Part shown: positions 11,901-21,177 of the stretch, one piece after another
Layout of the letters: each line of letters opens with the position of its first letter
Numbering within the stretch: the first letter of the stretch is position 1
Assembly (NCBI RefSeq): GCF_048128805.1
Contig: NC_136013.1
Span: forward strand, 900,126-964,125
Reading direction: 5' to 3'
Length of the DNA stretch: 64,000 nt
Source of the DNA: Centroberyx gerrardi
Taxonomy: Eukaryota > Chordata > Actinopteri > Beryciformes > Berycidae
Position numbers and translations under genes: made by a program
The notes under the pieces: model-generated
The model's input: only the letters and a program-made list of their open reading frames with translations
Databases searched by the model: none
What the model was told of the DNA's origin: nothing

Positions 11901-12136
11901 CAGAAATACACAGTACACCTCAGTACCCAGAGAGACCGAGGCTACCCACCATGCTCCTCGTCGCTGCTGGATCCTGAACTTCCTTCTTCCCAACAGTTGT
12001 TGCTGTTTCCATTAGAAGACAAACTTTTACTGCCGGGGTTATTAGTATTATTATTATTGTTGTTGCTGTTGTTCACCGGGTTTCTGCCCCTCCGCTTCCC
12101 GGGGATCTCGGGGTTTTTCTCCAACATCGCCGGCAT
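2645..12136 (-). CDS. rcor1: REST corepressor 1 (CoREST), 13 coding exons
   Basis: CoREST is the nuclear scaffold that joins the demethylase LSD1/KDM1A to HDAC1/2 and lets LSD1 act on nucleosomes in REST-dependent and other gene repression. Coding exons in gene order: 12136-11950, 11841-11782, 10793-10713, 10052-10000, 9120-8959, 7962-7844, 4939-4861, 4694-4644, 4393-4229, 4115-4038, 3323-3266, 3114-2885, 2689-2645. All have AG/GT borders and compatible phases. They sum to 1,368 bases, or 455 residues plus stop (human RCOR1 is about 480). Domain order is N-terminal low-complexity Asn/Ser tract, ELM2 (about residues 65-150), SANT1 (about 152-203), LSD1-binding linker, coiled coil, and SANT2 (about 350-400). 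The start [10 protein letters not shown] and the motif [16 protein letters not shown] point to RCOR1 rather than RCOR2 or RCOR3. The C-terminal tail after SANT2 is acidic and differs from mammals. Confidence 0.95.
2797..2872. repeat. (GA)n microsatellite next to rcor1 exon 12 donor
   Basis: About 38 GA units. On the coding strand this is a long CT tract in the last intron. Confidence 0.95.
2885..3114 (-). CDS. rcor1: rcor1 coding exon 12 (SANT2)
   Basis: Encodes [20 protein letters not shown] then [15 protein letters not shown], the core of SANT2, which binds DNA and the nucleosome. An acidic EEEEEEE stretch ends it. The donor is GAG|GTGAGG, only 13 bases from a long GA repeat. Confidence 0.95.
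3266..3323 (-). CDS. rcor1: rcor1 coding exon 11 (SANT2 start)
   Basis: Encodes [19 protein letters not shown], the beginning of SANT2, and ends with one base of a split Ala codon. A 20-bp minisatellite fills the intron to its 5' side. Confidence 0.93.
3374..3864. repeat. 20-bp minisatellite in rcor1 intron 10
   Basis: About 24 head-to-tail copies of a 20-bp unit, mostly aaccttcaactacagccagc with a common aaccaccaac variant. Copies keep exact 20-base register throughout. Confidence 0.95.
4038..4115 (-). CDS. rcor1: rcor1 coding exon 10 (coiled coil)
   Basis: 26 codons, [18 protein letters not shown] to FRQPE, matching the conserved coiled-coil segment just before SANT2. Confidence 0.94.
4157..4192. 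repeat. (CA)n microsatellite
   Basis: Short CA run with one CCACAC interruption, in rcor1 intron 9. Confidence 0.85.
4229..4393 (-). CDS. rcor1: rcor1 coding exon 9 (LSD1-binding linker)
   Basis: 55 codons including [19 protein letters not shown] and [15 protein letters not shown], the linker that binds the LSD1 tower domain and starts the coiled coil. The 5' end ([11 protein letters not shown]) is divergent. CA repeats flank the exon on both sides. Confidence 0.93.
4399..4438. repeat. (CA)n microsatellite
   Basis: CA run forming the pyrimidine/purine tract next to the exon 9 acceptor. Confidence 0.85.
4518..4625. repeat. 22-bp minisatellite in rcor1 intron 8
   Basis: About five tandem copies of a 22-bp unit, gatgtagagttacagatctata. 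Confidence 0.9.
4644..4694 (-). CDS. rcor1: rcor1 coding exon 8
   Basis: A 51-base in-frame exon encoding [17 protein letters not shown], between TTCAG and GTAACG. Identity is inferred from position and phase; the sequence is a low-conservation linker. Confidence 0.78.
4861..4939 (-). CDS. rcor1: rcor1 coding exon 7 (acidic linker)
   Basis: Encodes [20 protein letters not shown] and TKDDKKE, matching the SEDELEEANGNNPID region of CoREST. A CA microsatellite directly precedes the acceptor. Confidence 0.9.
4945..4998. repeat. (CA)n microsatellite
   Basis: CA run immediately 5' of rcor1 exon 7 on its coding strand. Confidence 0.9.
5093..7808. repeat. 2.7-kb minisatellite of mixed 16/18-bp units in rcor1 intron 6
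   Basis: Roughly 160 tandem units built on gttctgtggtctgac with either a 't' (16-bp form) or a 'ggtg'/'agtg' extension (18-bp form); 'ttctgtgttctgac' and 'ttctgtgctctgac' variants are frequent. On the minus strand the array is nearly stop-free in more than one frame, giving artefactual ORFs of 923 and 627 codons rich in 'TEHRQ', 'HRTVRPQN' and similar peptides. It fills most of the intron between exons 6 and 7. Confidence 0.95.
7844..7962 (-). CDS. rcor1: rcor1 coding exon 6 (SANT1 end)
   Basis: Encodes [20 protein letters not shown] and the basic [14 protein letters not shown] tail after SANT1. The donor must be AG|GTGAGC rather than the earlier GTGACA, because only it restores the Ser codon at the start of exon 7. 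Confidence 0.93.
7966..8011. repeat. (AC)n microsatellite
   Basis: AC run a few bases from the rcor1 exon 6 acceptor. Confidence 0.9.
8030..8900. other. rcor1 intron 5, no other feature seen
   Basis: AT-rich unique-looking DNA with stops in all frames. I see no exon, RNA gene or recognisable transposon. Confidence 0.5.
8903..8948. repeat. (CAGA)n tetranucleotide repeat
   Basis: About eleven CAGA units just past the exon 5 donor in rcor1. Confidence 0.95.
8959..9120 (-). CDS. rcor1: rcor1 coding exon 5 (ELM2 end, SANT1 start)
   Basis: 54 codons, from [20 protein letters not shown] through [20 protein letters not shown] to FHRIQQM. It carries the end of ELM2 and the first SANT1 helices. The acceptor tract is eight Cs and lies next to a 42-bp minisatellite. 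On the other side, a CAGA repeat begins just past the donor. Confidence 0.95.
9137..9668. repeat. 42-bp minisatellite in rcor1 intron 4
   Basis: About 12.5 copies of a 42-bp unit containing catatcactaataaaatatt, with alternating 'ataacc' and 'atagcc' variants. The unit is a multiple of three, so the repeat is open on both strands (14-residue repeats such as [14 protein letters not shown]). One copy near 9585 is four bases short. Confidence 0.95.
10000..10052 (-). CDS. rcor1: rcor1 coding exon 4 (ELM2)
   Basis: A 53-base exon encoding [18 protein letters not shown], a near-invariant ELM2 segment. It ends exactly on a codon boundary at CAG|GTAACG. Confidence 0.94.
10083..10411. repeat. About 28-bp minisatellite with (CAT)n core
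   Basis: About eleven copies of a unit combining acaacacgcatcatcatc with atacatgtta, length-variable because of the CAT core. It lies in rcor1 intron 3, just 5' of exon 4. Confidence 0.9.
10418..10706. repeat. Degenerate gtcagtagttt repeat
   Basis: Imperfect tandem repeats of 'cagtagtttgtcagt' with variable spacers such as 'ctctcagt' and 'ctgtcagt', ending next to rcor1 exon 3. Confidence 0.85.
10713..10793 (-). CDS. rcor1: rcor1 coding exon 3 (ELM2 start)
   Basis: Encodes [20 protein letters not shown] and SLSETQ, the start of the ELM2 domain that contacts HDAC1/2. The acceptor lies directly against a CA repeat, so the polypyrimidine tract is a GT microsatellite on the coding strand. Confidence 0.92.
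10797..10843. repeat. (CA)n microsatellite
   Basis: CA run with CAGA interruptions directly at the rcor1 exon 3 acceptor. Confidence 0.88.
11782..11841 (-). CDS. rcor1: rcor1 coding exon 2
   Basis: A 60-base exon after TGTGTGCAG, encoding [19 protein letters not shown], the conserved lead into the ELM2 domain. The donor is GGTAAG. Confidence 0.92.
11950..12136 (-). CDS. rcor1: rcor1 coding exon 1
   Basis: Encodes residues 1-62 plus one base. It begins [19 protein letters not shown], then an Asn-rich tract, and ends SSSDEEHG. I chose the donor at CATG|GTGGGT rather than the GT four bases later, because only this one keeps frame into the [11 protein letters not shown] of exon 2. The N-terminal basic and low-complexity region is typical of RCOR1. 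Confidence 0.9.
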
Positions 12137-12660
12137 GACGAGACGAGACAGTTCAGCTACACCAGCAGGCTAGCTATTAGCTGCTAGCTGTTAGCCTGTT
12201 AGCTAGCCAGCTAAATGAACGAGCCGACAGAGTAATACGCAGCTAAGCTAACTAGCCAACAAGCTAACTGGTCGAATTAACGAACTGAGCCGTTAACGTT
12301 TCGGTGTGAAAAGCTGAAGCGATATAAAATCTGTCTGGAGGCTAAAAGAGAAGAAGCTGAAGTTTCTAACCTCAAACCTTCTTCAGCAGAAACTGGAGAT
12401 GCTCTCCGAAAAGTTACAGAACAACCAGAGGAAACCAGTTAAAACCAGATAAAACCGCATAAAACAACTTCATTCCTCAGATAAATCAAAAATCACATTC
12501 TCTGATAGAAACTCCACATCCTACCCCGCGATATTCCACTAAAATAAAGTTGTAAAGCTGAATAAAGGCAGAGAGACAGCGGAGTGTCGGAGCTGGAGCC
12601 TGAAGCGGCTGCTACTGCAGCAGGAAGGAGCCAGAGCCAGCAGCTACAGACAGGATAACA
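12137..12660 (-). promoter_or_regulatory. rcor1: rcor1 5' UTR and promoter region (inferred)
   Basis: The 500 bases upstream of the rcor1 start codon. There are scattered CpGs near the ATG and a run of interleaved 'gctagc'/'gttagc' motifs at 12160-12290. I see no clear TATA box at a sensible distance. The call rests only on position 5' of a well-supported first exon. Confidence 0.4.
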
Positions 12661-12990
12661 GAATAAAATACAGTACAATAAAATAAAAACATACTGACCT
12701 GACAGGCAGCTAACACAGGATCAAATATAATAAAATACAGTACAATAAAATAAAAACATACTGACCTGGCAGGCAGCTAACACAGGATCAAATATAATAA
12801 AATACAGTACAATAAAATAAAAACATACTGACCTGGCAGGCAGCTAACACAGGATCAAATATAATAAAATACAGTACAATAAAATAAAAACATACTGACC
12901 TGACAGGCAGCTAACACAGGATCAAATATAATAAAATACAGTACAATAAAATAAAAACACACTGACCAGACAGGCAGCTAACAGAAAGGA
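12661..12990. repeat. 67-bp minisatellite upstream of rcor1
   Basis: About five copies at an exact 67-base period, with the marker 'atactgacct' at 12691, 12758, 12825 and 12892. Each unit contains 'aggcagctaacacaggatca' and 'cagtacaataaaataaaa'. The last copy is divergent. Confidence 0.93.
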
Positions 12991-13077
12991 TACAATAAAA
13001 TAAAGTAAAATAAAATAAAAACACATTGATCCGTCTGGCAGGTAGTACAGTCCAAATAAAATTAAAATAAAGAATAA

Positions 13078-13215
13078 ACATGACATGATATATGAGATGA
13101 CTTGATATATGACCTGATATATGATATGACACGACATGATATATGATATGACATGAAATGACATATACAGTATGGCATGACATAACATATGATATGATAT
13201 GATATGACATGACAC
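13078..13215. repeat. Degenerate (ATGATATGAC)n repeat
   Basis: Imperfect short tandem repeats of ATGATATGAC-like units. Confidence 0.85.
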
Positions 13216-14500
13216 TAGACTAGGGGATCAATAAAGTGCATCTTTATCTTTATGTCTTTACAGCAACAGGTATTCAGTTCTGCTCCCAGTCTGTCTTCAG
13301 ACGAGTAGCTTAAAGTCTCTTCAGTAACGACTGTGTTACTCTATATTAATCTACACATGCATGTTTAGAGAACATAGTGCTGTAGAGACCAGGCATTGTA
13401 TTGTTCACATTATAGTTGAATAAAGCGGTACATGTGAGTATTGCAATCCTGATGTCGTCTGGCTCTCTCAAGCTATCCAGGAGCATCTACTAAAGCTAAT
13501 ATAACGTAAGAATATATATATATATTTTAAAAAAGCAAGAAAACAAGTTCATTTTTCATAATGTTTGTACTTGTATTGTATGACTATGTAGGGTTTCTGC
13601 TGTAATCTATTCTTGTCATTTCCAATGTGTTATGTTTCCAATAGCACAGAGAAGGAATGGAGCAAAGGCACGTACAGAAGATTCACCTCTACCTTCAGCC
13701 GGGTTCAGTGCCGACCCGATGGCTCAGCTAACAAGTCGGGAACCCGCTGTGAAGGGCTTTGGGTTGAGAAACGCTGCAGTCAGAGAAGAGAGGAAGGTAA
13801 GAGGACAGCGAAGGAGAGAAGGAGAGAGGAGGAGTGAGGTGAGAGAAGCAGTGTAAGAAACGTGGGGACGTCTTCCCTGAGGATCAGAGCTGCCAGCCAG
13901 CGGCCTCCTCACCACTACAGGACAATGCCAGTGTCTTCTTCATCCTTCCTGTTCCTCTTTTCATTTGGTTTCTCTCTTCTTTTTAAGGGGAAACTATAAT
14001 TTCTTTTGACAAAACGCATGATGTCAATGCAATGCACCACTCCTTATATGGTGTGTATAACCTGTTGCCAGCACGGCAATAGATGGCTAAACATGTTTAA
14101 GAAATAAATAAATGAACTAAAAGGTGTGATAACAAGTGAGTGTTTATGTTGTGTGCTCTGAGGTATTGTCAGGTACTCTTTATAGGTTACTAGCTTGCAT
14201 CATTGATGACAATAAAAGCTCTGTATGACCATTATTGCCCAGATGAGGGGGGGAGCTGCTATACTTTTAGACTTGAAATAACCTACAGTTGAAATAATTT
14301 TTTTGTCATTACCTTTGCTCTATCCTAATACACTCTGTGAAAATAACGATGTGACAGATGTTCAATCTAACAGGAATTCACGGTTGTTTTCATTGATATG
14401 AAACTTTTGACTTTTATTTTTTATTTATTATTACTTTTGTATTTTTGAGCAAACTGTCATCCAGTAGGCTCTCTCCTAGACTGTAGTGGTAATATGACTG
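13216..14500. other. Region upstream of the L2-type LINE, no firm gene
   Basis: A GC-richer patch at about 13640-13910 can be read as short ORFs in two frames (for example GAKARTEDSPLPSAGFSADP) followed by a purine-rich GAGAGAAGGAGAG stretch. I do not recognise a domain. It could be the 5' part of the LINE that follows, or unrelated sequence. The rest is AT-rich. Confidence 0.4.
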
Positions 14501-14654
14501 ATCGCTAATTGATTTGTAATCTCAATAAGCATTTGTATTCACTACAAAGGCAGCCTGGACCCTCCCGACCCCCACCCTTTCCCCTTTACCCATCTCAGTC
14601 TTCTCAGCCCAGGCTGTCTGACCACCATGCCCCCCCCCCCCCCCCCCCCTCCCC

Positions 14655-15162
14655 TCCCCTGTGGATTCAGCCACCTCCACCCTGGTCATCGGCAGCTCCA
14701 TGGTACGTGATGTCCAGCTTCACCCCTCATCCGGCCCCTCTAAAGTCCTCTGCTTCCCTGGCGCCCCGTCCTGGATATTCAGCGCAGACTCCCCACCATC
14801 CTAGCCAACTACTCCAACATCGACAATCATCCACATCGGAACAAACGACATCAGAGCTGGACAATCAGAGGTTTTAAAGCGAGACTTTCAGTCACTCTTC
14901 ACTTCACTGCTGGACACTGGTAACAAGATCATCATCTCAGGCCCCATCCCCACCCATCGCAGAGGAATCGAGAGGCGGTCCAGACTGTTTGCCCTCCACA
15001 CCTGGCTGAAAGACTACTGTGCCGCCACTGGGATCTCCTACATCAACAACTTCGACCTGTTCTGGGCGAGGCCCATCCTTCTGAAGCGCGATGGCCTCCA
15101 CCCAAACAGGAGGGGATCCCAGATGCTCTCTGAGAACATGGACTCTGGCCTGAGGGAATGAC
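14655..15162 (+). pseudogene. LINE ORF1 remnant with SGNH esterase-like domain
   Basis: Two reading frames together show the hallmark blocks of the lipase/esterase domain found in ORF1 of many CR1/L2 elements. These are STLVIGSSMVRDVQL (serine block), IHIGTNDI (the GxND block) and LLKRDGLHPNRRGSQML (the Asp/His block). The frame changes near 14790, so it cannot make one protein. It ends at a TGA after MDSGLRE. A poly-C run precedes the domain. Confidence 0.75.
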
Positions 15163-15354
15163 ATGGCGGCACGGTAGGAAATGTTCAGTCACCCCCACCG
15201 TCCCCTACTCCTGCACCCCACTCAGCTCTGCTAAACGGGACTGGTATGCCTTCTACTATAACCACTATCATTTCCTACCATAGACCTACTGTAGCACGCT
15301 CATTATCCTCAACTACCTCTGTTACCCTCTGCTGCTAACTGTAAACCTGTACAT

Positions 15355-18052
15355 TTTGGTCTTTTAAACATCAGATCTCTAAATAATAAATCCTTTTTAT
15401 GTCATGATTTTATTACTTTTAATAATTTGGACCCCCCTGATTTTACACATCTCCACCAACCCAGGCTGTCAGGCAGGGGAGGGGGGGTTGCTGTTATTTA
15501 CAGAAAGGATTTTAAATGCATTCCCATTTTACATAGTAGTTTTACATCATTTGAACATCTTGGTTTTATGTTAAATTCTAAGGATCCAGTGATAATTTTA
15601 ATAACATACAGACCGCCCAGGCCAAACAATGCTTTTATCCAAGAGTTTGCTGAGTTATTATCTCATTTTATGTCAAAATATGACAAAATCCTTATTTTAG
15701 GTGATTTTAACATACATGTCTGCTGCCCCACCCAGACTTTTATTACTGATTTTATGAATAATTTTGAATCTTTTAATCTCACTCAAGCAGTACAAGAACC
15801 CACACATTCTAAGGGCCACAGCCTCGACTTAGTACTGTGCAGTGGTCTCAGCCCTGACAACACTGAGATGAAGGATATCTGTGTGTCCGATCACAAAGCG
15901 GTTTTATTCAGTGTGGTTTTATCCCAACTTCCTATTAATCACATTACACCTGTCCGCTGCCGTGTTTTTAACTCTATGTCTGCTAGCAAGTTTTCTGAGC
16001 TTTTTAATGCTGCTGCTTTGCCTTTAACTGCCTTTGATCCAGATTTTAACACAGAGGAGCTGGTCTCCCTTTTTAATGACACCTGTCTGACTGTCCTGGA
16101 CTCTGTCGCCCCATACAAAGACAAAAAGTCAAATAAAACATCGCAGCCCTGGCTAAATGACTCCACCCAGGAATTAAAGAGAGACTGTAGGAGAAAGGAA
16201 CGGAAATGGAAGAAGAGTGGTTTACATGTATTTTATGAGATCTGGAAAGAGGCAATGCACAATTATCAAAAGGCAGTTAAAGAAGCAAGAGCAACCTTCT
16301 TCTCTAACCTGACTGCAGCAAACCATTTTAACCCCAGGATTTTATTCAAGGTAATAGACTCCGTCATCACCCCCTCCCCCTGTCATTTTACCGATGCCTC
16401 ACCAGAGATGTGCGAGGAATTTTTAAATTTTTTTACAAATAAAGTTGAGAATATAAGACAGCAAATTACTCCCCCTGACCGAGTTATACATGCCAATAGG
16501 GACATCAATAGTTATTTTAGCAATTTTGAACCTGTGTCACTGTCATTTTTATTTGAAACTATATCCCACATGAAATCAACCACGTGCAGCCTTGATATTA
16601 TCCCCACCAAATTTCTTAAAGAGGTTATTGACACAGTTGGGCCCAGTATTTTATCAATTATTAATAGCTCGTTTGAGAAAGACATTTTTCCTTCTGTTTT
16701 TAAACATGCTGTGGTCCAACCTCTTTTAAAGAAACCTAACCTTGATCCATCTGTTCTTAACAATTTTAGGCCCATTTCTAAACTTCCATTTTTATCAAAG
16801 GTTTTAGAGAAAGTGGTATCAACCCAGCTTTTAGCTTTTATGTGTCATAACATCTTTGAGAAATTTCAGGCTGGTTTTAGAGCTTTACAGAGTACAGAAC
16901 CTGCCCTCCTCAAGGTAACCAACGACCTCCTTTTAGCAGCTGACCGGGGAAAGTGCAATTTTAATTCTTTTAGACCTAAGTGCAGCCTTTGATACAGTAG
17001 ATCACGTCATTTTAATTGACCGTCTTAACACCTGGGTTGGCATCAAGGACACTGCACTTGGTTGGTTTTACTCCTTCCTTTTAGAAAGAACCTTCGCGGT
17101 CACCATAGGTAACTACTCATCTTCTACAACTCACATTACCTGTGGTGTCCCGCAAGGTTCTATTTTAGGTCCAATTTTATTCTCAATCTACATGCTGCCA
17201 CGGCCAAATTATCCAAAGACACAATGTCTCTTTTCATTATGCAGACGACACACAGATATACCTTCCCCTGAGACCTGCTGACCCAAACAGCCTAGCTGCT
17301 GTTGTAGATTGCCTCAATGATATCAACTGTTGGATGGCACAGAATTTTCTTCAGCTCAATAACTCAAAATCAGAAATTATTATTGTTCAGTCCCCCAAAT
17401 TCTATCGGTCATATTGAGAGTGGCCTTGGTCCTCTGTCCGCAAATGTGAAGCCCGCTGCCAGAAACTTGGGAGTACTATTTGACTCTGACCTAAACTTCA
17501 AACCACAGATAAAAAAAATTGTCCAGTCCTGCTTCCTTCAATTGAGAACCATCTCCAGAATCACACCAATACTATCACACAGCGACCTGGAAAAAGTAAT
17601 CCACGCCCTAATCTTCTCTCGACTCGACTCCTTTCTGGCATCAACCAGAAGTCACTCTCTCGCCTCCAACTAGTTCAGAACGCAGCAGCTCGGCTTCTTC
17701 CTGTTCAGACAGACGACATCACATCACCCCGATCCTGGCTGCTCTCCATTGGCTCCCTGTTCGGTTTAGAATTGATTTTAAGATTTTACTGATCACTTTT
17801 AAAGCACGTTTGGGTCTGGCTCCGAGCTACATCACAGATATGTTGACCCCATATGAGCCGGTGTGCAGCCTCAGATCCTCAGGCGGGCCCTTCTGGTCCA
17901 AAGTCTAGACTTAAAACTAAAGGTGACCGCGCTTTTTCCATCAGGACCCCTCGGCTCTGAACGACCTGCCTGAGGAGAGAAGGCTAGCAGAATCAGGGAC
18001 TTCTTTTAAATCACTTCTTAAAACCCATTTTTATAGACTTGCTTTTATGTGA
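15355..18052 (+). pseudogene. LINE ORF2 remnant: AP endonuclease and reverse transcriptase
   Basis: The endonuclease part shows GLLNIRSLNNKS, RLSGRGGGVAVIY, ILGDFNIH and VSDHKAVLF. Between FNNL and DPPDFTHLHQP the usual 'TETWL' block is missing, suggesting a small deletion. The RT part shows [52 protein letters not shown] and [10 protein letters not shown], spread over several frames (breaks near 16965, 17200 and 17410). The C-terminal SFKSLLKTHFYRLAFM ends at a TGA, as in related LINEs. Reverse transcription activity is therefore lost. Confidence 0.88.
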
Positions 18053-18399
18053 TGTCGTCTTTTTTATCGTCTTTTTTATCTTTTATCGGCTTTTTATTGT
18101 CTCTTTATCGGCTTTTATCATCTTTTTATTGTTTTTTTACGCCTTTTATCTTTTATCTTAACTCTATCTTAATTTTCTCTTACATTTACTCTATTTTACT
18201 GTTTATTTTGGTTTTCATCCTACGATTATACCACTATTTACTTGAATGTTTGCTCTTTTCCACCTCTGTCCTCCTATGGATTTAATCCCTGTTTATTATT
18301 GTTTTATTGCCTTTTAAATTCATATTTTGAGTATTCTGCTTTTATTTTGTCTGTGAAAGCACTTTGTAAACTCTGTTTTTAAAGGTGCTATATAAATAA

Positions 18400-18419
18400 A
18401 GTTATTATTATTATTATTA
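18400..18419 (+). repeat. (ATT)n tail of the LINE
   Basis: Short ATT trinucleotide run directly after the 'ataaataaag' end of the element, typical of L2-like 3' termini. Confidence 0.85.
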
Positions 18420-18420
18420 C

Positions 18421-19385
18421 AAAACCAAACCCCTTAATTTTATCCCTGAAATGTCCTTAATTTCTCATTACATGAACATTAAGTATCCATTAAAAATAAC
18501 ATAGCTTTAATAAAGTAAGGTTAGTATCGTGGGTTTATAATGGATTTATTCATGGGTTGATTCACAGAGACACTAATAATTAAGGAATTTTTATTATTTA
18601 TTAAGTGGAAATTAATGGAAAAGTTCCTGTCTCCCTGAGTCAAGATTAAGGGGGTGTTTAAAGAGGTTTCGATGGGATCTCCTCCATTAATAACTGTTCA
18701 TTAATTTCAAGGGGATTTTGCATGAATGAAGAGGTGACTTAATGTACATTAATGGAAGGTTATTTTAAGGGATTACTGGTTCGTAGAGATTGGACAGATC
18801 ATAAGGTTTCTCTCAAAGCAGCTAACCGGTTCTGCCTGGTGACAAGGACTGGATCATACTGTCTTAAATCTCAGTCCTGTTATGAGACTTTCATCTTTCA
18901 GTTGCTCTGTTTTCTGATCTAACGGTGACATCTTGTGGATATCAGTGGAACTTGGAGGAAAAGAAAAAAGAATATCCTGCATCCGGCAAGAAAGAAAGTA
19001 ACAGACCGGAGAACTGGAGACCGATAACCAGTTCGCCTACATCACGCTGACTGATAGAAATATTTCGAAAATTAGGATGTTAAAACTTTCAGCCAGTTCA
19101 CGGAAATGTATCGATTACCTAAATCGCCCAGACTTGTAGATTAATGGGACTCATATCTCTTTCTGCGGTATGACTACACGCGGTTGTGAATGTGCCACTG
19201 AGGTAAGGAAGTATATTGGCTGTAAGTGTGTTATAAATATAACTTGTGATGTAAAACATCCCGTCTTCTTCATTATGTCGGTCAGTGGTTCTGTAGACGT
19301 AATTTACAAAGAGTTGATGTTTAGGAAGTTAGTTTTGCCGTTTACAAATCGCCTCTGTACGTTCAACCCGGAATGCGTTACTCTG
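18421..19385. other. Intergenic, unassigned
   Basis: AT-rich DNA at 18421-18790 with several 'ttaat'/'attaa' motifs, possibly an old DNA transposon. After it, 19170-19424 has an 85-codon ORF (MTTRGCECATEVRKYIGC...) that the next element interrupts. I do not recognise the peptide and see no splice context. Confidence 0.4.
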
Positions 19386-19393
19386 GTCAGAAT
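19386..19393. repeat. Left 8-bp target-site duplication
   Basis: gtcagaat, identical to the copy on the other side of the element. Confidence 0.88.
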
Positions 19394-20936
19394 CATAGGC
19401 GGTTTTACCATAAGGCATAGGTAGGCAATTACTTGGGGCCTCGTCCGCCAAAGGGCCTCGTGAATTTTTTTTTTAATGAATTCCACCTGTTTGAATTGTG
19501 AATTTGCATAATTGACGCCCCAATAATGCCAAATAAGGTTAGGGGTCCGGCCCATATGTCGGGAAGCTTCATTCATAAAAATGACACGGAAGACTAAGAA
19601 GAAGTCTACCGGCTCTGAGACTGAAGTCCTACTATCAGAAATAAGTCAACCAAAGCATATAATATTTAATATAATTCAATAGTGGAATCAAAGGCCCTGC
19701 TAAAGCCAAGGAATGGGAGAAAATAACTTGTGCTGTTAATGCAGTGTCGTCTGTTGTGCGTTCCCTTACGAAAATCAACTATAGGCCTAGTATTCCTATA
19801 CTACATTTTAGATGAATACTAAATAAATATCCCAACAAATCTATAATTCCCCATAGGAATATTATAGTGATACTACAGAAGACAAAAATACCATGATATG
19901 GTCACTGTAAACTCACTACTGAGTATCACAGACACTGTAAGTCCATATCGGAGTATTATAGGAATATTATAGGACTATAGTGATTTGTCGTTAGGGCACG
20001 TCACAGAAATAAAAAAAAAAAGGAAATGGCTTGACATGAAATTAGATGCAAAAAGCAAGACGATCCATGACTGCAACAGGAGGGCCAGGAGGAATTCTCC
20101 GTTACAGACAGATGAAAGAATAGGCCGATACCTGCCATAATTGGACAGAGACTTGCAAGCTGCTGCAGCATGTGAAGATATAGACTTATGCATGACTCTA
20201 ATGGTAAAACCTAAAGCCATTTCTCTTTTTAAAATTTAGATTCACTTACACTTACCCACATTAACGTTATCAACTGGAGTAAAATAGCCTAAATCAGATT
20301 CATCTCCCTCTATAATGTATTTTCCCCAATACAATCTAACCTTGCCTTTGTCTGACCTGAGTGTTTTATCAAATAACCTGCCAATTATTAGTGTTTTTTG
20401 TTTTCTCTTTGTATTGAGCGCACTTATAGGCTACTATGTATGGATATTTATGAGATTGCTATTTTTCCTGTGACCATAACCACTGTAGTTAATCTCAACA
20501 TGATTATACATTAGAGTGTCATTTATATATTCAAACTCAAAATTTCTTCAAAGTGACAGAGATACAATCTATTAGTCAACAACAAAGGTTTTTTTTTGCT
20601 TTGGAGAACGGCAGGTTGATACGTGACTCGTGCGACAGGTCTGGGCCACTCTACATTTTGTTCGTACCTAAGAGAAAATTCTAAATTGGTGAATGCGGCA
20701 AGTTCTCTTAAATCGCTCGTACGAGTGATTTAAGAACGAATACGAGTGGTTCTTGCATGAGGCTCATCGTTCGTAATATCTCACTAGGACATGTTTCATA
20801 GCACCTCGGCCCAGTTATCAATTCTCATATGTACAAGAGCCAATGTATTGTTCCGTAGTATAGTATCCCTTCCTGCTGCCCTCATCCTGTTCTCCACACC
20901 TAGCAGTCGCTGTGCTGTGCATCAGATGAAGAGCTC

Positions 20937-20967
<31 letters not shown>

Positions 20968-21169
20968 CTGAAGGTCATTTGAAGTTCTTCAGTTAGAACA
21001 GTTGGAATTCTCATTTGGGTCTGGCCTTTAGTTCTGTGGCTTTGTTAACTGAAAAGAGCTGCCTCCAAATAGTTTTTGTTCAATAGCTATGATTGCATTA
21101 AGCAAAATGGAGAAGGGCCTCACACATTGGTCTTTGCCTGGGGCCTCCAAATCACTCAAACCGCCCCTG
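19394..21169. mobile_element. Non-autonomous hAT-like DNA transposon
   Basis: The left end is cataggcggttt. The right end read in reverse is caggggcggttt, an imperfect terminal inverted repeat matching the CAGGGGCGG ends seen in many hAT elements. The element is flanked by identical 8-bp copies of gtcagaat, the target-site length hAT transposases make. The 1,776 bases between hold no transposase-length ORF, so it must have been moved in trans. It contains a 'ggggcctc' motif near each end, a GT microsatellite near 20940 and an A-rich stretch. Confidence 0.85.
20940..20966. repeat. (GT)n microsatellite
   Basis: A short GT run inside the hAT-like element. Confidence 0.85.
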
Positions 21170-21177
21170 GTCAGAAT
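21170..21177. repeat. Right 8-bp target-site duplication
   Basis: gtcagaat, directly after the ccgcccctg end of the element. Confidence 0.88.

Larger units (their letters stand above)
14500..18420 (+). mobile_element. L2/CR1-group non-LTR retrotransposon (LINE), decayed
   Basis: The element keeps the order expected of fish L2-like LINEs. An esterase-like ORF1 is followed by an endonuclease-reverse transcriptase ORF2, then a 3' UTR ending in the characteristic 'gcactttgtaa...ggtgctatataaataaag' and an (ATT)n tail. Frameshifts, stops and an internal gap in the endonuclease show it is dead. The 5' boundary is uncertain because these elements are often truncated. Assignment to L2 rather than CR1 or Rex1 rests on the 3' tail and RT wording. 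Confidence 0.85.

Noticed and set aside
15939..16775. Minus-strand ORFs opposite LINE ORF2
   Set aside because: Shadows of the endonuclease-RT coding strand.
19170..19424. 85-codon ORF before the hAT-like element
   Set aside because: No recognisable domain or exon structure, and the last codons belong to the transposon.
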